From: CAZLMG01 sp964560765
Lineage (GTDB): Bacteria > Bdellovibrionota_B > Oligoflexia > Oligoflexales > CAZLMG01
Assembly (NCBI GenBank): GCA_964560765.1
Contig: CAZLMG010000051.1
Span: 1 to 28,748 of the forward strand
DNA: 28,748 nucleotides
Direction: 5' to 3'
The notes beneath the pieces are model-generated. The model saw nothing but the letters and a program-made list of their open reading frames with translations. It was not told the DNA's origin and did no database searches. Position 1 is the stretch's first letter. Every line of letters begins with the position of its first letter. Of this stretch, positions 6,081-14,505 are shown piece by piece. The translations under genes were made by a program, and so were the position numbers.

Positions 6081-8927
6081 ATGAAACTTCTTCAATTGGT
6101 AACATTACTAAGTGTCATGCTTGGCTGTACAAATGACCGCACGAAAGAGGCCCGAACACCTTCCCGCGCATCCGGCCCGAAACACGGGAATGGCGATTTT
6201 TCACTAAGCGCCCTAACCATCCGCCAGTGCGCCGGGAGCGATGCCGACCAGAGTCGAGTTGATGCCAATCTACAGGCCATTCTGAACCCGACATCCGTTG
6301 AATTGGGCTCGACGCAGCAAGAGTCACTCGTCTCGACGCTTTCTGCGGTTCCAAAATCGATTATCGGTTTGCTCGGTCCCGGATCCATTCTCGTGACCGA
6401 TGATGTTAATAAAATATGCCCCACGGGCCTCGATCGCGTATCAGGCTGCTATTTCTTCGATCGAGACTCTGGTGAATTTGGAGTGGCGGTCGCTAACGAC
6501 ACGAATTCTATACAATACTCTCTTTTGCGGAGTATTGCCGCACTGGCCTATGACTATCTTTTGTTGATCAACGAAGAAAACGCTGAGCTCATCGCCACGC
6601 TGCAGCGGTCCATAGCAAACTCGCACCTTATCGATGTTGCACTTCATCCCATGTTGAATCTGCATGAACTAGCTCCTCTCTTGCCGGATAACACCACGAA
6701 ACAAGATCTGATCACGATGAACGCTTCGAGCCTCGACATCGTCAGTCAAATTCCATTCGACCAAGAAGAGCAGCGTACGGATCTGGTCAAAGCGTTGGCT
6801 ATCGAGTCCTTTCTCATGTACTATTGCACGCCAAAAGGCTCGCTATCCTCGGAATTTCTCGATGAGTTAACCATCACCACGCTGTCAATGGTTGATCCGT
6901 TGACGAGCTTTTACGGCTTCCAGCACTACATTCAGACCATGCCAAACTCCCGCATCCTCATGGGTAGCGTCTTCCCAACAGCCTTTGAAATGAGTGCGAT
7001 GCTTGACTCGCTCCTATTCAATCCAGGGCTGACTGCACAGAATTCTAGATTGGCCTTATCTGATAGCTACAGCGACCTGAGTGAGACCCTTCCTAGCCCT
7101 TCACCCGCGGTGTATGTCTCGGAAGAGGTTTATGCAAGCACCGGCACGTATGAAAATACATTTGCCAGTCAAGCGGACTCTTGCCGAAGTCCGCAAGAAG
7201 CATTCGGACTCTTGGGTTGGGGAGAGACGTGCCTTGCCGCAGTCGAATGGGCCGAGCGTCGTCGCGAGGAGATTGCTGATGTTACAGCCGCGGGGATCGG
7301 AGTGTCTGCCGAAGTGGCCACTGCGGTCGGGACAGCAGGCAAGATGGGCATTAACGCCGCGGCGGTGCCCTTCGCCCAGGCTCTTGGCTATACCGAGACG
7401 GCGAATGCGGCTAGGGAAAACTTCCACAAGGCTCAGAAGCAGCTCCTCAATGCCGACACTTACGACACGGCATTTGCAGGAGCCGCATTGCCGACAAAAC
7501 AAGCCATCGAAACGTACGCCGGCCATTCGGGAAAGGCCCTAGAGGATGCGGGAGCCCTGGCTCTCGAACTCGTAAACCGCAATGAAGCCGTAAAAAAAGC
7601 GCTCGCCAAAGCAAGAATTGAGTCAGATGGATATGACAGTGTCACGGGAGATTTGAACGACTGGATAGTGTCGACATTCTATAACTTCGAGGGGGCTCTC
7701 TTACCCATCGACGCGGTAACTGGACAGCAAGACACCGTGCAGGTCGACTTCACGCGGTCGGGAGAAATAACCCTTAGGCCAAAGACGCCTGAGGAGTTAC
7801 AGCAACATGACATTAACGCGGCGAGTGCACTTGGCGCTACGTTTTTGCCATCAGTCCTGGCACCGAAGTTGTTGGGCAGCGGTATGGTTGAACAAATGAT
7901 CAAAAAGTCCAAGCCAAGTACGCCGCCCGCGCCGACGAAACAGGCCATGGTCGCGACGCTCATTCCAGAAAATGTAGTAGCTCCCTCGGCGCCAGACCCG
8001 AAGAAAAAGGGCAAGATGCTGGCTCCCTGGAGGCAGTACTCGCGCGAACAATTGGCCAAGGAGTTTAAAGAAGATGCTCGCAACATGATGATTGCCTTCG
8101 CCGATGTACACGCTCCTGTTGTGTACAAGGACGGGCTCCTAGTCATCGACAAAAACTCCCTCGCGTATAGGAACCTCATGAACACGTTAGAGGAGGCAAA
8201 AGCGATTGCGGGAGAGAATATTCAAGATACACTTTTGTTCTGCACCGGCGATTTGATTGATAGTCCGCAATTTCTGAGGGCGGTCGCGGCTTACGAGAAA
8301 GCTACTGGTAAGAAGATGTCCCCGGAAGAGATGCAGATCGCCATGAACTCCCTGACCAACGAACTTCTCCGAGAGGTTGAGCAGAAGCTAGGGAAGAAAC
8401 TGGACGGAAATCTTGCTGGAAACCATGGCCTGCCAGCCAACAGGAATGCGGCGGGCCAACGAATTGCAACGGCCGAGCAGCAGCGGCTTGATAATCTTGC
8501 GCGGGAAGAAAGCGGCGCAACAATTCTCACACATAGAGACAATGAGCAGGCCATTTTTAACGTCAACGGCAGGGACATCGGGGTGTCTCACATTCCCACG
8601 GTCAGAGGCGACACGATTGACAACATCGTTGGCGTGGATAAGAAGAGTCCATTGACGACAATCCTCACCCACATCTTGGCGCTCATCCTCAGTGATAAGC
8701 ACACCCCGTACATCATCAAGGGCCCATCATGGCTGGACGAATCGAGAACCTTTGTGACCATTGGCCTGCCAACGATAGGTGGAGGCACCGACAACGTGCG
8801 CGGCTTGTCCATTATCAACCTTCGAGATCCTGAACTTTACATCATAACCCCAACCGCATCTGGCAAGGGCATCACCATAAACGCACCGCCCATTCACGAG
8901 GGTGCACCCAAGCCAAAAGGAATGTAA
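6081..8927 (+). CDS. Large lipoprotein with C-terminal calcineurin-like metallophosphoesterase domain
   Basis: The start at ATG 6081 is preferred over an in-frame ATG at 6051 because GGGGGGA precedes it and MKLLQLVTLLSVMLGC forms a clean lipoprotein signal (Cys16). The 948-residue protein has a long N-terminal region without a recognised fold. A Gly/Ala-rich, weakly hydrophobic segment lies around residues 400-450. A Pro/Lys-rich linker (near 615-650) leads to a C-terminal domain carrying the metallophosphoesterase signature in order: D675-V-H677, GD724-L-I-D727, GN781-H782 and a later SH837. These residues bind the two metals of this superfamily and hydrolyse phosphoesters (nucleotides, phosphoproteins or lipids). 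The final His cluster is shorter than the usual GHxH, so the fit is good but not perfect. It is the second gene of the three-gene operon. Substrate and cell side are unknown. Confidence 0.88.
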   Translation: MKLLQLVTLLSVMLGCTNDRTKEARTPSRASGPKHGNGDFSLSALTIRQCAGSDADQSRVDANLQAILNPTSVELGSTQQESLVSTLSAVPKSIIGLLGPGSILVTDDVNKICPTGLDRVSGCYFFDRDSGEFGVAVANDTNSIQYSLLRSIAALAYDYLLLINEENAELIATLQRSIANSHLIDVALHPMLNLHELAPLLPDNTTKQDLITMNASSLDIVSQIPFDQEEQRTDLVKALAIESFLMYYCTPKGSLSSEFLDELTITTLSMVDPLTSFYGFQHYIQTMPNSRILMGSVFPTAFEMSAMLDSLLFNPGLTAQNSRLALSDSYSDLSETLPSPSPAVYVSEEVYASTGTYENTFASQADSCRSPQEAFGLLGWGETCLAAVEWAERRREEIADVTAAGIGVSAEVATAVGTAGKMGINAAAVPFAQALGYTETANAARENFHKAQKQLLNADTYDTAFAGAALPTKQAIETYAGHSGKALEDAGALALELVNRNEAVKKALAKARIESDGYDSVTGDLNDWIVSTFYNFEGALLPIDAVTGQQDTVQVDFTRSGEITLRPKTPEELQQHDINAASALGATFLPSVLAPKLLGSGMVEQMIKKSKPSTPPAPTKQAMVATLIPENVVAPSAPDPKKKGKMLAPWRQYSREQLAKEFKEDARNMMIAFADVHAPVVYKDGLLVIDKNSLAYRNLMNTLEEAKAIAGENIQDTLLFCTGDLIDSPQFLRAVAAYEKATGKKMSPEEMQIAMNSLTNELLREVEQKLGKKLDGNLAGNHGLPANRNAAGQRIATAEQQRLDNLAREESGATILTHRDNEQAIFNVNGRDIGVSHIPTVRGDTIDNIVGVDKKSPLTTILTHILALILSDKHTPYIIKGPSWLDESRTFVTIGLPTIGGGTDNVRGLSIINLRDPELYIITPTASGKGITINAPPIHEGAPKPKGM

Positions 8928-8946
8928 GACGGCCAAGGAGGTTATC

Positions 8947-9951
8947 ATGAAGATGCGCTTTGTGGTCATTTGGCTGCTCATAGGAGTTGCCTGCAACCAG
9001 GAAATCGGCACCAACACCGTCGAGCCGAACAAGTCCGTCAAGCCGAGTGGCGAAACCCCCTTGCCGCCCGGCTACTATTCTAACAATTTGGCGAATACGA
9101 TTGACTATGATGGTTTCACGGCGATTTTCCCAGTCGGTTTTGCCCGAGCAGAAGAAGCCTACGCAGTGCCGGTTGTCGAGGAATCATCTGCCGAGTATGC
9201 GACGTTCGTATCGTTTTCTATTCTGGATTTAGAAAGTGCGGTCATCCCAGAAGTAACCAGCTTCACGGTTTGCCTGGCAGAAAATTTCAGCGGCCATAAG
9301 ATTGAAGGCGGGACGGCGACAGCCCTGTCTGTTTTTAACGGGCCAGAGAATCAATTCTGTACCAGCGTTCCCGGCGGGGGTGGCGAATTTAAGCTCGGCC
9401 TCTCGCCATCTTCCGAAACCCCCTCTGGCAGTATGCCCGCATTTGCCCTAGTTTATGCTTCGGCTCCAACAACGCTGACCCCCGTGTTAGGCATCCCCAT
9501 CGACAAGAGCGCGATGGATCAGGTTTGCGCGGATCAACGACCGAGCAGTGTGCCGACGGATGCTAATTGCGGCGCGATCATCGCGACTGCTCAAGAGACG
9601 TGTTTTAACGACATCCTTGATGATATGGGACTTGGGCCGTATGCAAATCTTTTGACTGTCGGACTGGGCGATGATGTAAAGCTCGCGTCACTGCAAAACC
9701 CGTATGAAATGTCAGTCGATAAAGTGATGGACTATAAAGACGAGTTCCCCGAATTAGTTAAATTTGCTGTGGGTGCGGCCACTCTCTCGGGTTGCCCCGC
9801 CGAGAATCCTTGTGTTGATAGCGGTAATCTTAATCATAATCTGGACTACCTCACTGATGGCCCTGACGTTGGACTCCTGACGACGAGTTCCATGATTCGA
9901 ATTCGCTGTGATTCCCCGGCTACCTCGCTCCTCTGCATTTGCACGAAGTAA
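8947..9951 (+). CDS. Cys-rich lipoprotein, 334 aa, ending in a CIC motif
   Basis: AAGGAGG (8935-8941) precedes ATG 8947, 19 bases after the stop of the phosphoesterase gene, so it belongs to the same operon. An in-frame ATG at 8902 would overlap that gene and lacks a signal. MKMRFVVIWLLIGVAC gives lipid Cys16. The first 45 residues match the partial lipoprotein at 1-407 (IGxNTVE, then SGxTPxxPGY). The C-terminal half, from about residue 150, matches the frame at 23919-24506: both have a Cys pair near a VCADQR-like segment and end in CxSPA followed by LCIC or PCIC and two residues. The many Cys suggest disulfides in the periplasm or at the surface. No enzyme motif is visible. Confidence 0.9.
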   Translation: MKMRFVVIWLLIGVACNQEIGTNTVEPNKSVKPSGETPLPPGYYSNNLANTIDYDGFTAIFPVGFARAEEAYAVPVVEESSAEYATFVSFSILDLESAVIPEVTSFTVCLAENFSGHKIEGGTATALSVFNGPENQFCTSVPGGGGEFKLGLSPSSETPSGSMPAFALVYASAPTTLTPVLGIPIDKSAMDQVCADQRPSSVPTDANCGAIIATAQETCFNDILDDMGLGPYANLLTVGLGDDVKLASLQNPYEMSVDKVMDYKDEFPELVKFAVGAATLSGCPAENPCVDSGNLNHNLDYLTDGPDVGLLTTSSMIRIRCDSPATSLLCICTK

Positions 9952-10329
9952 TTGGGTCGCGTTGGTTGGTTTGGGGTAGCAAAGACTTGTGGCGTAAGAG
10001 ATGGATGAGGGCTGCCCCCGGTGAAGCACACTTTTAGCCATTATTTCATGCCGTTAGTCGTGGTTACCCGATTTCTTAGGTTGGAATTCGGGAGCCACTG
10101 ATTCCACACGGTTTTTCCTATATAAATCAGGATATTACCAGGATAGGTCGGCGACTGCCGCCAGGACGACTCCCACAAGGAGCGGGTCCTAGTGAAAAAG
10201 TGCAGTGTTTTCTGAGGTATGAGTTTGGTCGGCCGCTTGCAATGGTTACCGTATTCAAACATGAATAGGCGCGTATACGGGAGCGAATGAGTCACTGAGC
10301 TCCTTTGTTGCAACCTCGGGAGGCGAACT
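9952..10329. other. 378-base intergenic region
   Basis: No supported gene. A short direct repeat, AGGATA, occurs twice around 10130-10146. A GGGAGG ribosome site lies directly before the next gene. No hairpin with a T-run and no promoter pair that I would defend. The minus-strand frame here has no ribosome site and an unlikely composition. Confidence 0.4.
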
Positions 10330-10938
10330 ATGCATCATTTCAGCATCCATGCATCGGCCATTATCGGCATCGTGATGTCCGTCTACCTCGTCAGCTGCGG
10401 CACAACGGAAAGTGAGAACGCTGCTAGCGCGGCGAAACCCATGTCGGCGGCGTCTACTACGTCTCTGAGTGATGATGAATACAAGGAAAGATCAGTTTAC
10501 TCGAATGCCTGCCTATTTCACTGCGTAAGCAATGTGACGACTAACGAGATTGGGATCACAGAGCGCAAATTCGTCTGGATACCGCAAAAGAACTTTTCAT
10601 GCGTATCCAAACATGAATGTCCGGCTGTAATTTCCTTCAGTGATCATGGTGTTTTAAAGGTCAACGAAAGGCCGGAACCTCACTTGTGTAATAGCACCGA
10701 CACCTACAATCAGTTTTCTTCAGGGCTTCTCTTTCCCTGCGTACCGGTCACTGACCCGAACAATGTAGGGCAAGGCACCCCGGCATCAGGCGCCTCTTCG
10801 CCTCCTACCAGCAGCGTTGAACCACCTGCGCAGCCCAGCACCGAGCAGCCAGCACCTTCCCCCAGTATTGCGCCGTCCACTTCCGAGAGCGCTGCTACGA
10901 TCCACCAGGATGATAACGCAACCGTAACTACGGACTAA
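10330..10938 (+). CDS. Lipoprotein with Pro/Ser-rich C-terminal tail
   Basis: ATG 10330 follows CGGGAGGCG. The signal MHHFSIHASAIIGIVMSVYLVSC ends at lipid Cys23. The compact middle region (about residues 50-145) contains five Cys, consistent with a small disulfide-bonded domain. The last 55 residues are low-complexity Pro/Ser/Ala/Thr (SPPTSS, EPPAQPS, PAPSPS), resembling an extended stalk or wall-spanning linker. The gene stands alone between two long gaps. Family unknown. Confidence 0.85.
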   Translation: MHHFSIHASAIIGIVMSVYLVSCGTTESENAASAAKPMSAASTTSLSDDEYKERSVYSNACLFHCVSNVTTNEIGITERKFVWIPQKNFSCVSKHECPAVISFSDHGVLKVNERPEPHLCNSTDTYNQFSSGLLFPCVPVTDPNNVGQGTPASGASSPPTSSVEPPAQPSTEQPAPSPSIAPSTSESAATIHQDDNATVTTD

Positions 10939-11012
10939 GACGTTATTGAGTTGGTCGACGCACAGCACTGAGCGCTTACCAGCATGTCGCTAGCAAACGA
11001 CAGTCGAACTAA

Positions 11013-11740
11013 GCACCAAAATCCTTGGAGCCATCAAATGCATTAATTCTGAATAGCGGACACTTGATGGCGCTTCGCTCGCCAAGTATCTGTGCAGCGG
11101 AGAAACCTGAAATTGGCTACTTCAAAACGAAAGATGGCCTGGTTATGACGCTCATGGCAACCCGGTAAAACCGCCCCTCCCGAATGCCCGCATACCGTTA
11201 CCTATAGTCCCGGCTCCAATTTTGACTAACCCTTCGCCGCCAGTGGTACCCGCTCTTGTAAACCCCTTGGGACTAGACCTACCGCCACCACAAAGAACAG
11301 TTCCCCAGAAACAATCGATGTTTCCAATTTACCTAGAACTCCCCCCCAAGAAGGTGATTGTGGGCAGTGCCATGACCGCTATACCTTTCGCTATTGGTGG
11401 CATGATTTATGAGGGACACTCTACACAGAAAGCAATTTCTAACTGCGCCATTGGAACCGCTGTTGGAGTTGCCTTGTCCAAAGCCGGTCACATTGGCGCT
11501 CTTGCACCAATCCATGCTCATTTAACCGCCCAACAGAATCGGTCTGTTCATCACACCGAAACAGCACTTCGCGCATATCAGGATGGTGTAGGGACTCCTC
11601 CCGGCGCATCCTGGAATGCACATCCAGATGGAGACAGCCTAGGTGAAGACATGTGGTGGCTTGGAGAAACTGTTTGGGATCTGGTTACTAGCCCATTTTA
11701 CCACCCAGGCAGTTCGCAGGGACATCGAAGTAATTGGTGA
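11013..11740 (+). pseudogene. Frameshifted remnant of a secreted Pro-rich / Gly-zipper protein
   Basis: Two open stretches in different frames abut. The first runs from about 11013 and encodes EKPEIGYFKTKDGLV, ending at TAA 11166. The second is open from 11111 and encodes YDAHGNPVKPP, then a Pro-rich linker with RIPLPIVPAPI, a hydrophobic Gly/Ala segment (VIVGSAMTAIPFAIGGMIYE onward) and a soluble tail to 11740. A one-base change near 11140 would join 'DGLV' to 'YDAHGNP'. The second frame alone could start at TTG 11222 (172 aa), but it has no ribosome site and would begin inside the Pro-rich linker. Neither part shows a signal peptide. The protein at 24519-25553 has a similar RIPLP linker followed by a Gly/Ala segment. 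I call it a decayed gene; a sequencing error is the alternative. Confidence 0.55.
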
Positions 11741-12047
11741 TGAACTGACTCCATTAATTGTGCTTTGGGTACTCCCTAAGCGATGCAGGGTACCCGACGC
11801 TCCAGCCGCATAATATTATTGCGAATCGTGGCGCACGTATGTTTCAGCGCAAAGAGGGGATAAAAGCCTTCATCCTTTCACTCCACGAGCGCGTTTTGCC
11901 ATGCACAACATGCTGCTGTTGAACGTCGTACGGGCGAAGAAACCCTTGCGGATCAACGTTCACGGCGTCAGTTCGAACTTGTTAACTCTTGGGTATTGAG
12001 ATAAGAGGCGGCACTCTGGCCTTGGAAGCAGATAAAGGAGGTCATTC
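11741..12047. other. Intergenic region of about 300 bases
   Basis: A weak GGGTAC (11767-11772) and GTACCC (11790-11795) inverted pair is the only structure noticed. A strong AAAGGAGG ribosome site (12034-12041) lies at its right end. No gene or promoter could be supported. Confidence 0.4.
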
Positions 12048-12587
12048 GTGCAAAGCAAGATTCGCCTTTTAGCCTCAATTCCCGCAGTTCTTACATTATT
12101 AGCTGCGTCGACTAGCTACGCCGCCGTCGACATCAGCAAGCTAAATCGGAGCGACTACATTCGCTTATCAGATAGCGATAAGCTTGAGCTGTTTTCGGCC
12201 ATTCATCCAGAACTGCAAATGGCCCCGACGACACGGCCGTTAGTTTCGCGCTATGTTAAGCCAACCACTCTGAGGCGGCAGCTGGATCGCATCATCAGGG
12301 CGGAAGCGACTCTGTGGCTGGACACCGTCCTAGAAGGTGACGTCGCTCTCACGGGATCACTAGTCGCCGATAATGTCGAACTTCTGCTCATCAGAGATCA
12401 GCTGTATGGACTTACGTTCGTCATTTCGGCGCCCGCTGTTGGCACTTTTGCCGATGACTGCAGGGAGCTGCCGTCTGGTGAGTGGTCTGAAGAGTGCCCT
12501 CGCGGCCGCGTGAGTGTACGGAAATACGTAGACTTTCGTTTCATCGAGATCAAAACTGACCTTGTAGCCGAAGCCGAGTTTGACTAG
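12048..12587 (+). CDS. Secreted protein, 179 aa, unknown function
   Basis: The start is GTG 12048, chosen because AAAGGAGG ends six bases upstream and the product begins with a clean signal peptide: MQSKIRLLAS, a hydrophobic core and a cleavage site after TSYAA. No Cys sits at the cleavage point, so it should be released into the periplasm or exported further. The mature part is about 155 residues, starts with helical, charged segments (DSDKLELFSAI) and then becomes beta-rich, with two Cys near DDCRELP and EECPRG likely forming a disulfide. It converges with the minus-strand lipoprotein gene downstream; a GC hairpin lies between. Not recognised. Confidence 0.8.
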   Translation: MQSKIRLLASIPAVLTLLAASTSYAAVDISKLNRSDYIRLSDSDKLELFSAIHPELQMAPTTRPLVSRYVKPTTLRRQLDRIIRAEATLWLDTVLEGDVALTGSLVADNVELLLIRDQLYGLTFVISAPAVGTFADDCRELPSGEWSEECPRGRVSVRKYVDFRFIEIKTDLVAEAEFD

Positions 12588-12600
12588 CGAACGCAACGAA

Positions 12601-12621
12601 GCGCCGCCTTGCCGGCGGCGC
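12601..12621. terminator. GC-rich hairpin between convergent genes
   Basis: GCGCCGCC (12601-12608) pairs perfectly with GGCGGCGC (12614-12621) over the loop TTGCC. It lies 13 bases after the stop of the plus-strand gene and 22 bases beyond the stop of the minus-strand gene, so it can serve both. No T-run is present on either side. Confidence 0.65.
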
Positions 12622-12643
12622 AGATGGGGGTGGTGGAGGCGGT

Positions 12644-12979
12644 CTATCGGTCTACGCAAATGCACTGACAGTTGCCACTTCGATCCTCGTATGCCTTCGG
12701 CTGTAGACTGAACCACCAACTTGTACAGGAGTTTTGAGTAACCTGGCAGGTAGGTTCGAGGTTGAGATCACCAATCCGCATGGCGGTGCAGTGATAAAGC
12801 TCTTCGGCCTGTTCAACGCCTTCGAGTGAGAAGGTAGCTTTTTGACCGGTAGATGTGGATTGCATTTCCGATGTTTCCGTCGGGCGTTGCTGCACCTCAG
12901 TCTCATCACCGCATGCAGCGAAGGTCACGGCCATCATCATCAGGAAAGTGTTGGTTCTGATTACTTGTACGAGATACAT
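12644..12979 (-). CDS. Small Cys-rich lipoprotein, 111 aa
   Basis: The frame reaches back to 13066, but the start at ATG 12977-12979 is preferred: on the minus strand AAGGAG precedes it and it gives MYLVQVIRTNTFLMMMAVTFAAC with lipid Cys22. A Ser/Thr/Gln-rich linker follows, then a compact Cys-rich end with Cys at YHCTAM, PTCQVT, NSCTSW and finally NCQCICVDR. The terminal CxCIC resembles the ends of the products of 8947-9951 (LLCICTK) and 23919-24506 (VPCICYQ). The size suits a small disulfide-knotted surface protein. Function unknown. Confidence 0.8.
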   Translation of the reverse strand: MYLVQVIRTNTFLMMMAVTFAACGDETEVQQRPTETSEMQSTSTGQKATFSLEGVEQAEELYHCTAMRIGDLNLEPTCQVTQNSCTSWWFSLQPKAYEDRSGNCQCICVDR

Positions 12980-13427
12980 ACTCTTGACTCCTTTTGGGGT
13001 TAGCCAGGAGGACTTTGCGAGAAGCGGGCCAAATCCATGTTTTTTGGGTCGACTTGGTAACACCAAGGCGTTTCAGCCAAATCTCGAAGAGGGGTGGATT
13101 GTACGCCCGCGCCGCCGACGTCAGGCCGTTTTCCCGTAAAGACTTGGTTTTACTTATCCCAATAATTATGGATATTTAGGCCCATACTCATGATTTCTCG
13201 CCCATGAATTCGTGGTCGCCGCGCGATCAGGCCATTATCCCTTTGATTTCGTGCAGTTGATTTGCCGTATCAGAATGTGTCGATCGCCCGACAAGCGAGT
13301 CTCAAATCTAATAAAAAATCACTGAAGAATTCCAGGACACATGACTTGGATCGCGACTTGCTCTCAATCCACAAAATAAACTCTCCAACGAACTCGTGGC
13401 TCAATCTGGAAGGTAGAAGGGTGACCA
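12980..13427. other. 448-base region between divergent genes
   Basis: It should hold promoters for the minus-strand lipoprotein and the plus-strand secreted protein. An A+T-rich stretch lies at about 13140-13180. TTGGTT (13144-13149) and TATGGA (13167-13172) are spaced by 17 bases but match the consensus poorly. No gene is supported. Confidence 0.35.
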
Positions 13428-14480
13428 ATGGCGGTCAGGTTTAAAAGTGCGCTGGCATTACTGGTTGTTCTGCATGCCGGCTATGGCAACGCCGGTCCTG
13501 TGGATGAGTTTCTGTGGTATGTCGCGTCCGAAACAGAAAAAGTCTGCAAAAATAGCACGGAGCTAACATGCGCCTCAGCCGCGATTTCAAATGCTGGCGC
13601 CATCCAAATTGCCGGTCTTCCGGGTACTGCTCATCCGGCTGTCTTTTCCAACCAGCACTCTGCCCATGCGGTGACTGTTTGCAATATGGCCGGTGATCGC
13701 TTCGTGATTAGTTGGGGAAAAATCCTCAGTGAAGAACAAGCCGTACAGTTGATGATCGATAAGGAATGGAATAAATCACAGACGTTTCACCTTGCAGACT
13801 TTGTGAACCTGATCACAACGGGTAAACTCAAAACCCCGGCAATCCTGCCGGCGGTCTTGGACTACGTGTTACCCAATGGCGATCTCTACTCTCAGGAGCA
13901 TCACTCTCGGCAGCATTGGCGGCCGTCTCCATGGGCGCGCGCCGCCAATGCAGCGCCAAAGCTTCTTGGTGGCGTCGGCGCCGCAGCAACCGCTTGTGCA
14001 AGCATGATGCGAGTGAGTGATGTTGCGGCTGTACGCTACTGCATCATCGATGCCAAGAAGGGGTGCCCTCTCAGCAACCAATACGTAGCCGATTCCCTCT
14101 GGCCCCGGGGGCTCGAAGTATGTGGAGTTGAGACTTTTGTCCCGCACCCATGGGGTAATCCTAACTGCTCGAAAAAAGCTGTCCAACTGAATCCCATCTT
14201 GCAGGCCGCGAATGACGGACACATTGAACAGGCGTATTCGCCCACCTGGGCTGGCATCGCCTCCATCTGTGAAAGCGTTGCCGGCATTCCGGCCGGGGTG
14301 CGGAGTCTATTGCCGGACATCAGCACTCCCCCACCGACTTCGTCGGTGGATGCACCTTCTGCTGGCGTTCCCCACAACAACTGTAATTCTCGACCACCGC
14401 CGCCCAAGCATGCGGGATTACCAGACCTTCGCAGTTTGTATGACGATTATCACGTTCCGCTGCCGAGTCCACTCAAGTAG
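13428..14480 (+). CDS. Secreted protein with Pro-rich C-terminus, 350 aa
   Basis: ATG 13428 follows AGAAGGGTGACCA. MAVRFKSALALLVVLHAGYGNAG is a Sec signal peptide with probable cleavage near GNAG, and no lipobox. The mature protein has about ten Cys, several paired in local motifs (VCKNSTELTC, YCIIDAKKGC, VCGVETF, NPNC), suggesting a disulfide-stabilised exported domain. The last 60 residues are Pro/Ser-rich, with PPPTSS and RPPPPKH, ending in PLPSPLK. The same plan (signal peptide, Cys-bearing body, Pro-rich end) occurs in the 415-residue product of 21611-22858, though I cannot show homology by eye. It converges with the delta-60 gene, 25 bases apart. Function unknown. Confidence 0.85.
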   Translation: MAVRFKSALALLVVLHAGYGNAGPVDEFLWYVASETEKVCKNSTELTCASAAISNAGAIQIAGLPGTAHPAVFSNQHSAHAVTVCNMAGDRFVISWGKILSEEQAVQLMIDKEWNKSQTFHLADFVNLITTGKLKTPAILPAVLDYVLPNGDLYSQEHHSRQHWRPSPWARAANAAPKLLGGVGAAATACASMMRVSDVAAVRYCIIDAKKGCPLSNQYVADSLWPRGLEVCGVETFVPHPWGNPNCSKKAVQLNPILQAANDGHIEQAYSPTWAGIASICESVAGIPAGVRSLLPDISTPPPTSSVDAPSAGVPHNNCNSRPPPPKHAGLPDLRSLYDDYHVPLPSPLK

Positions 14481-14505
14481 GAGTGGTCCAGGAAAGACAA
14501 TGCAA

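Noticed and set aside
7679..8185. A 168-codon minus-strand frame inside the phosphoesterase gene
   Set aside because: It lies wholly within a well-supported gene and its Cys/Ser-rich composition is that of an antisense shadow.
10041..10313. A 90-codon minus-strand frame between two plus-strand lipoprotein genes
   Set aside because: Composition is Arg/Trp/Ser-heavy and non-protein-like, no ribosome site is present, and no family is recognised.
13144..13172. TTGGTT and TATGGA spaced as a sigma-70 promoter
   Set aside because: Too few consensus matches in both boxes to support a call.
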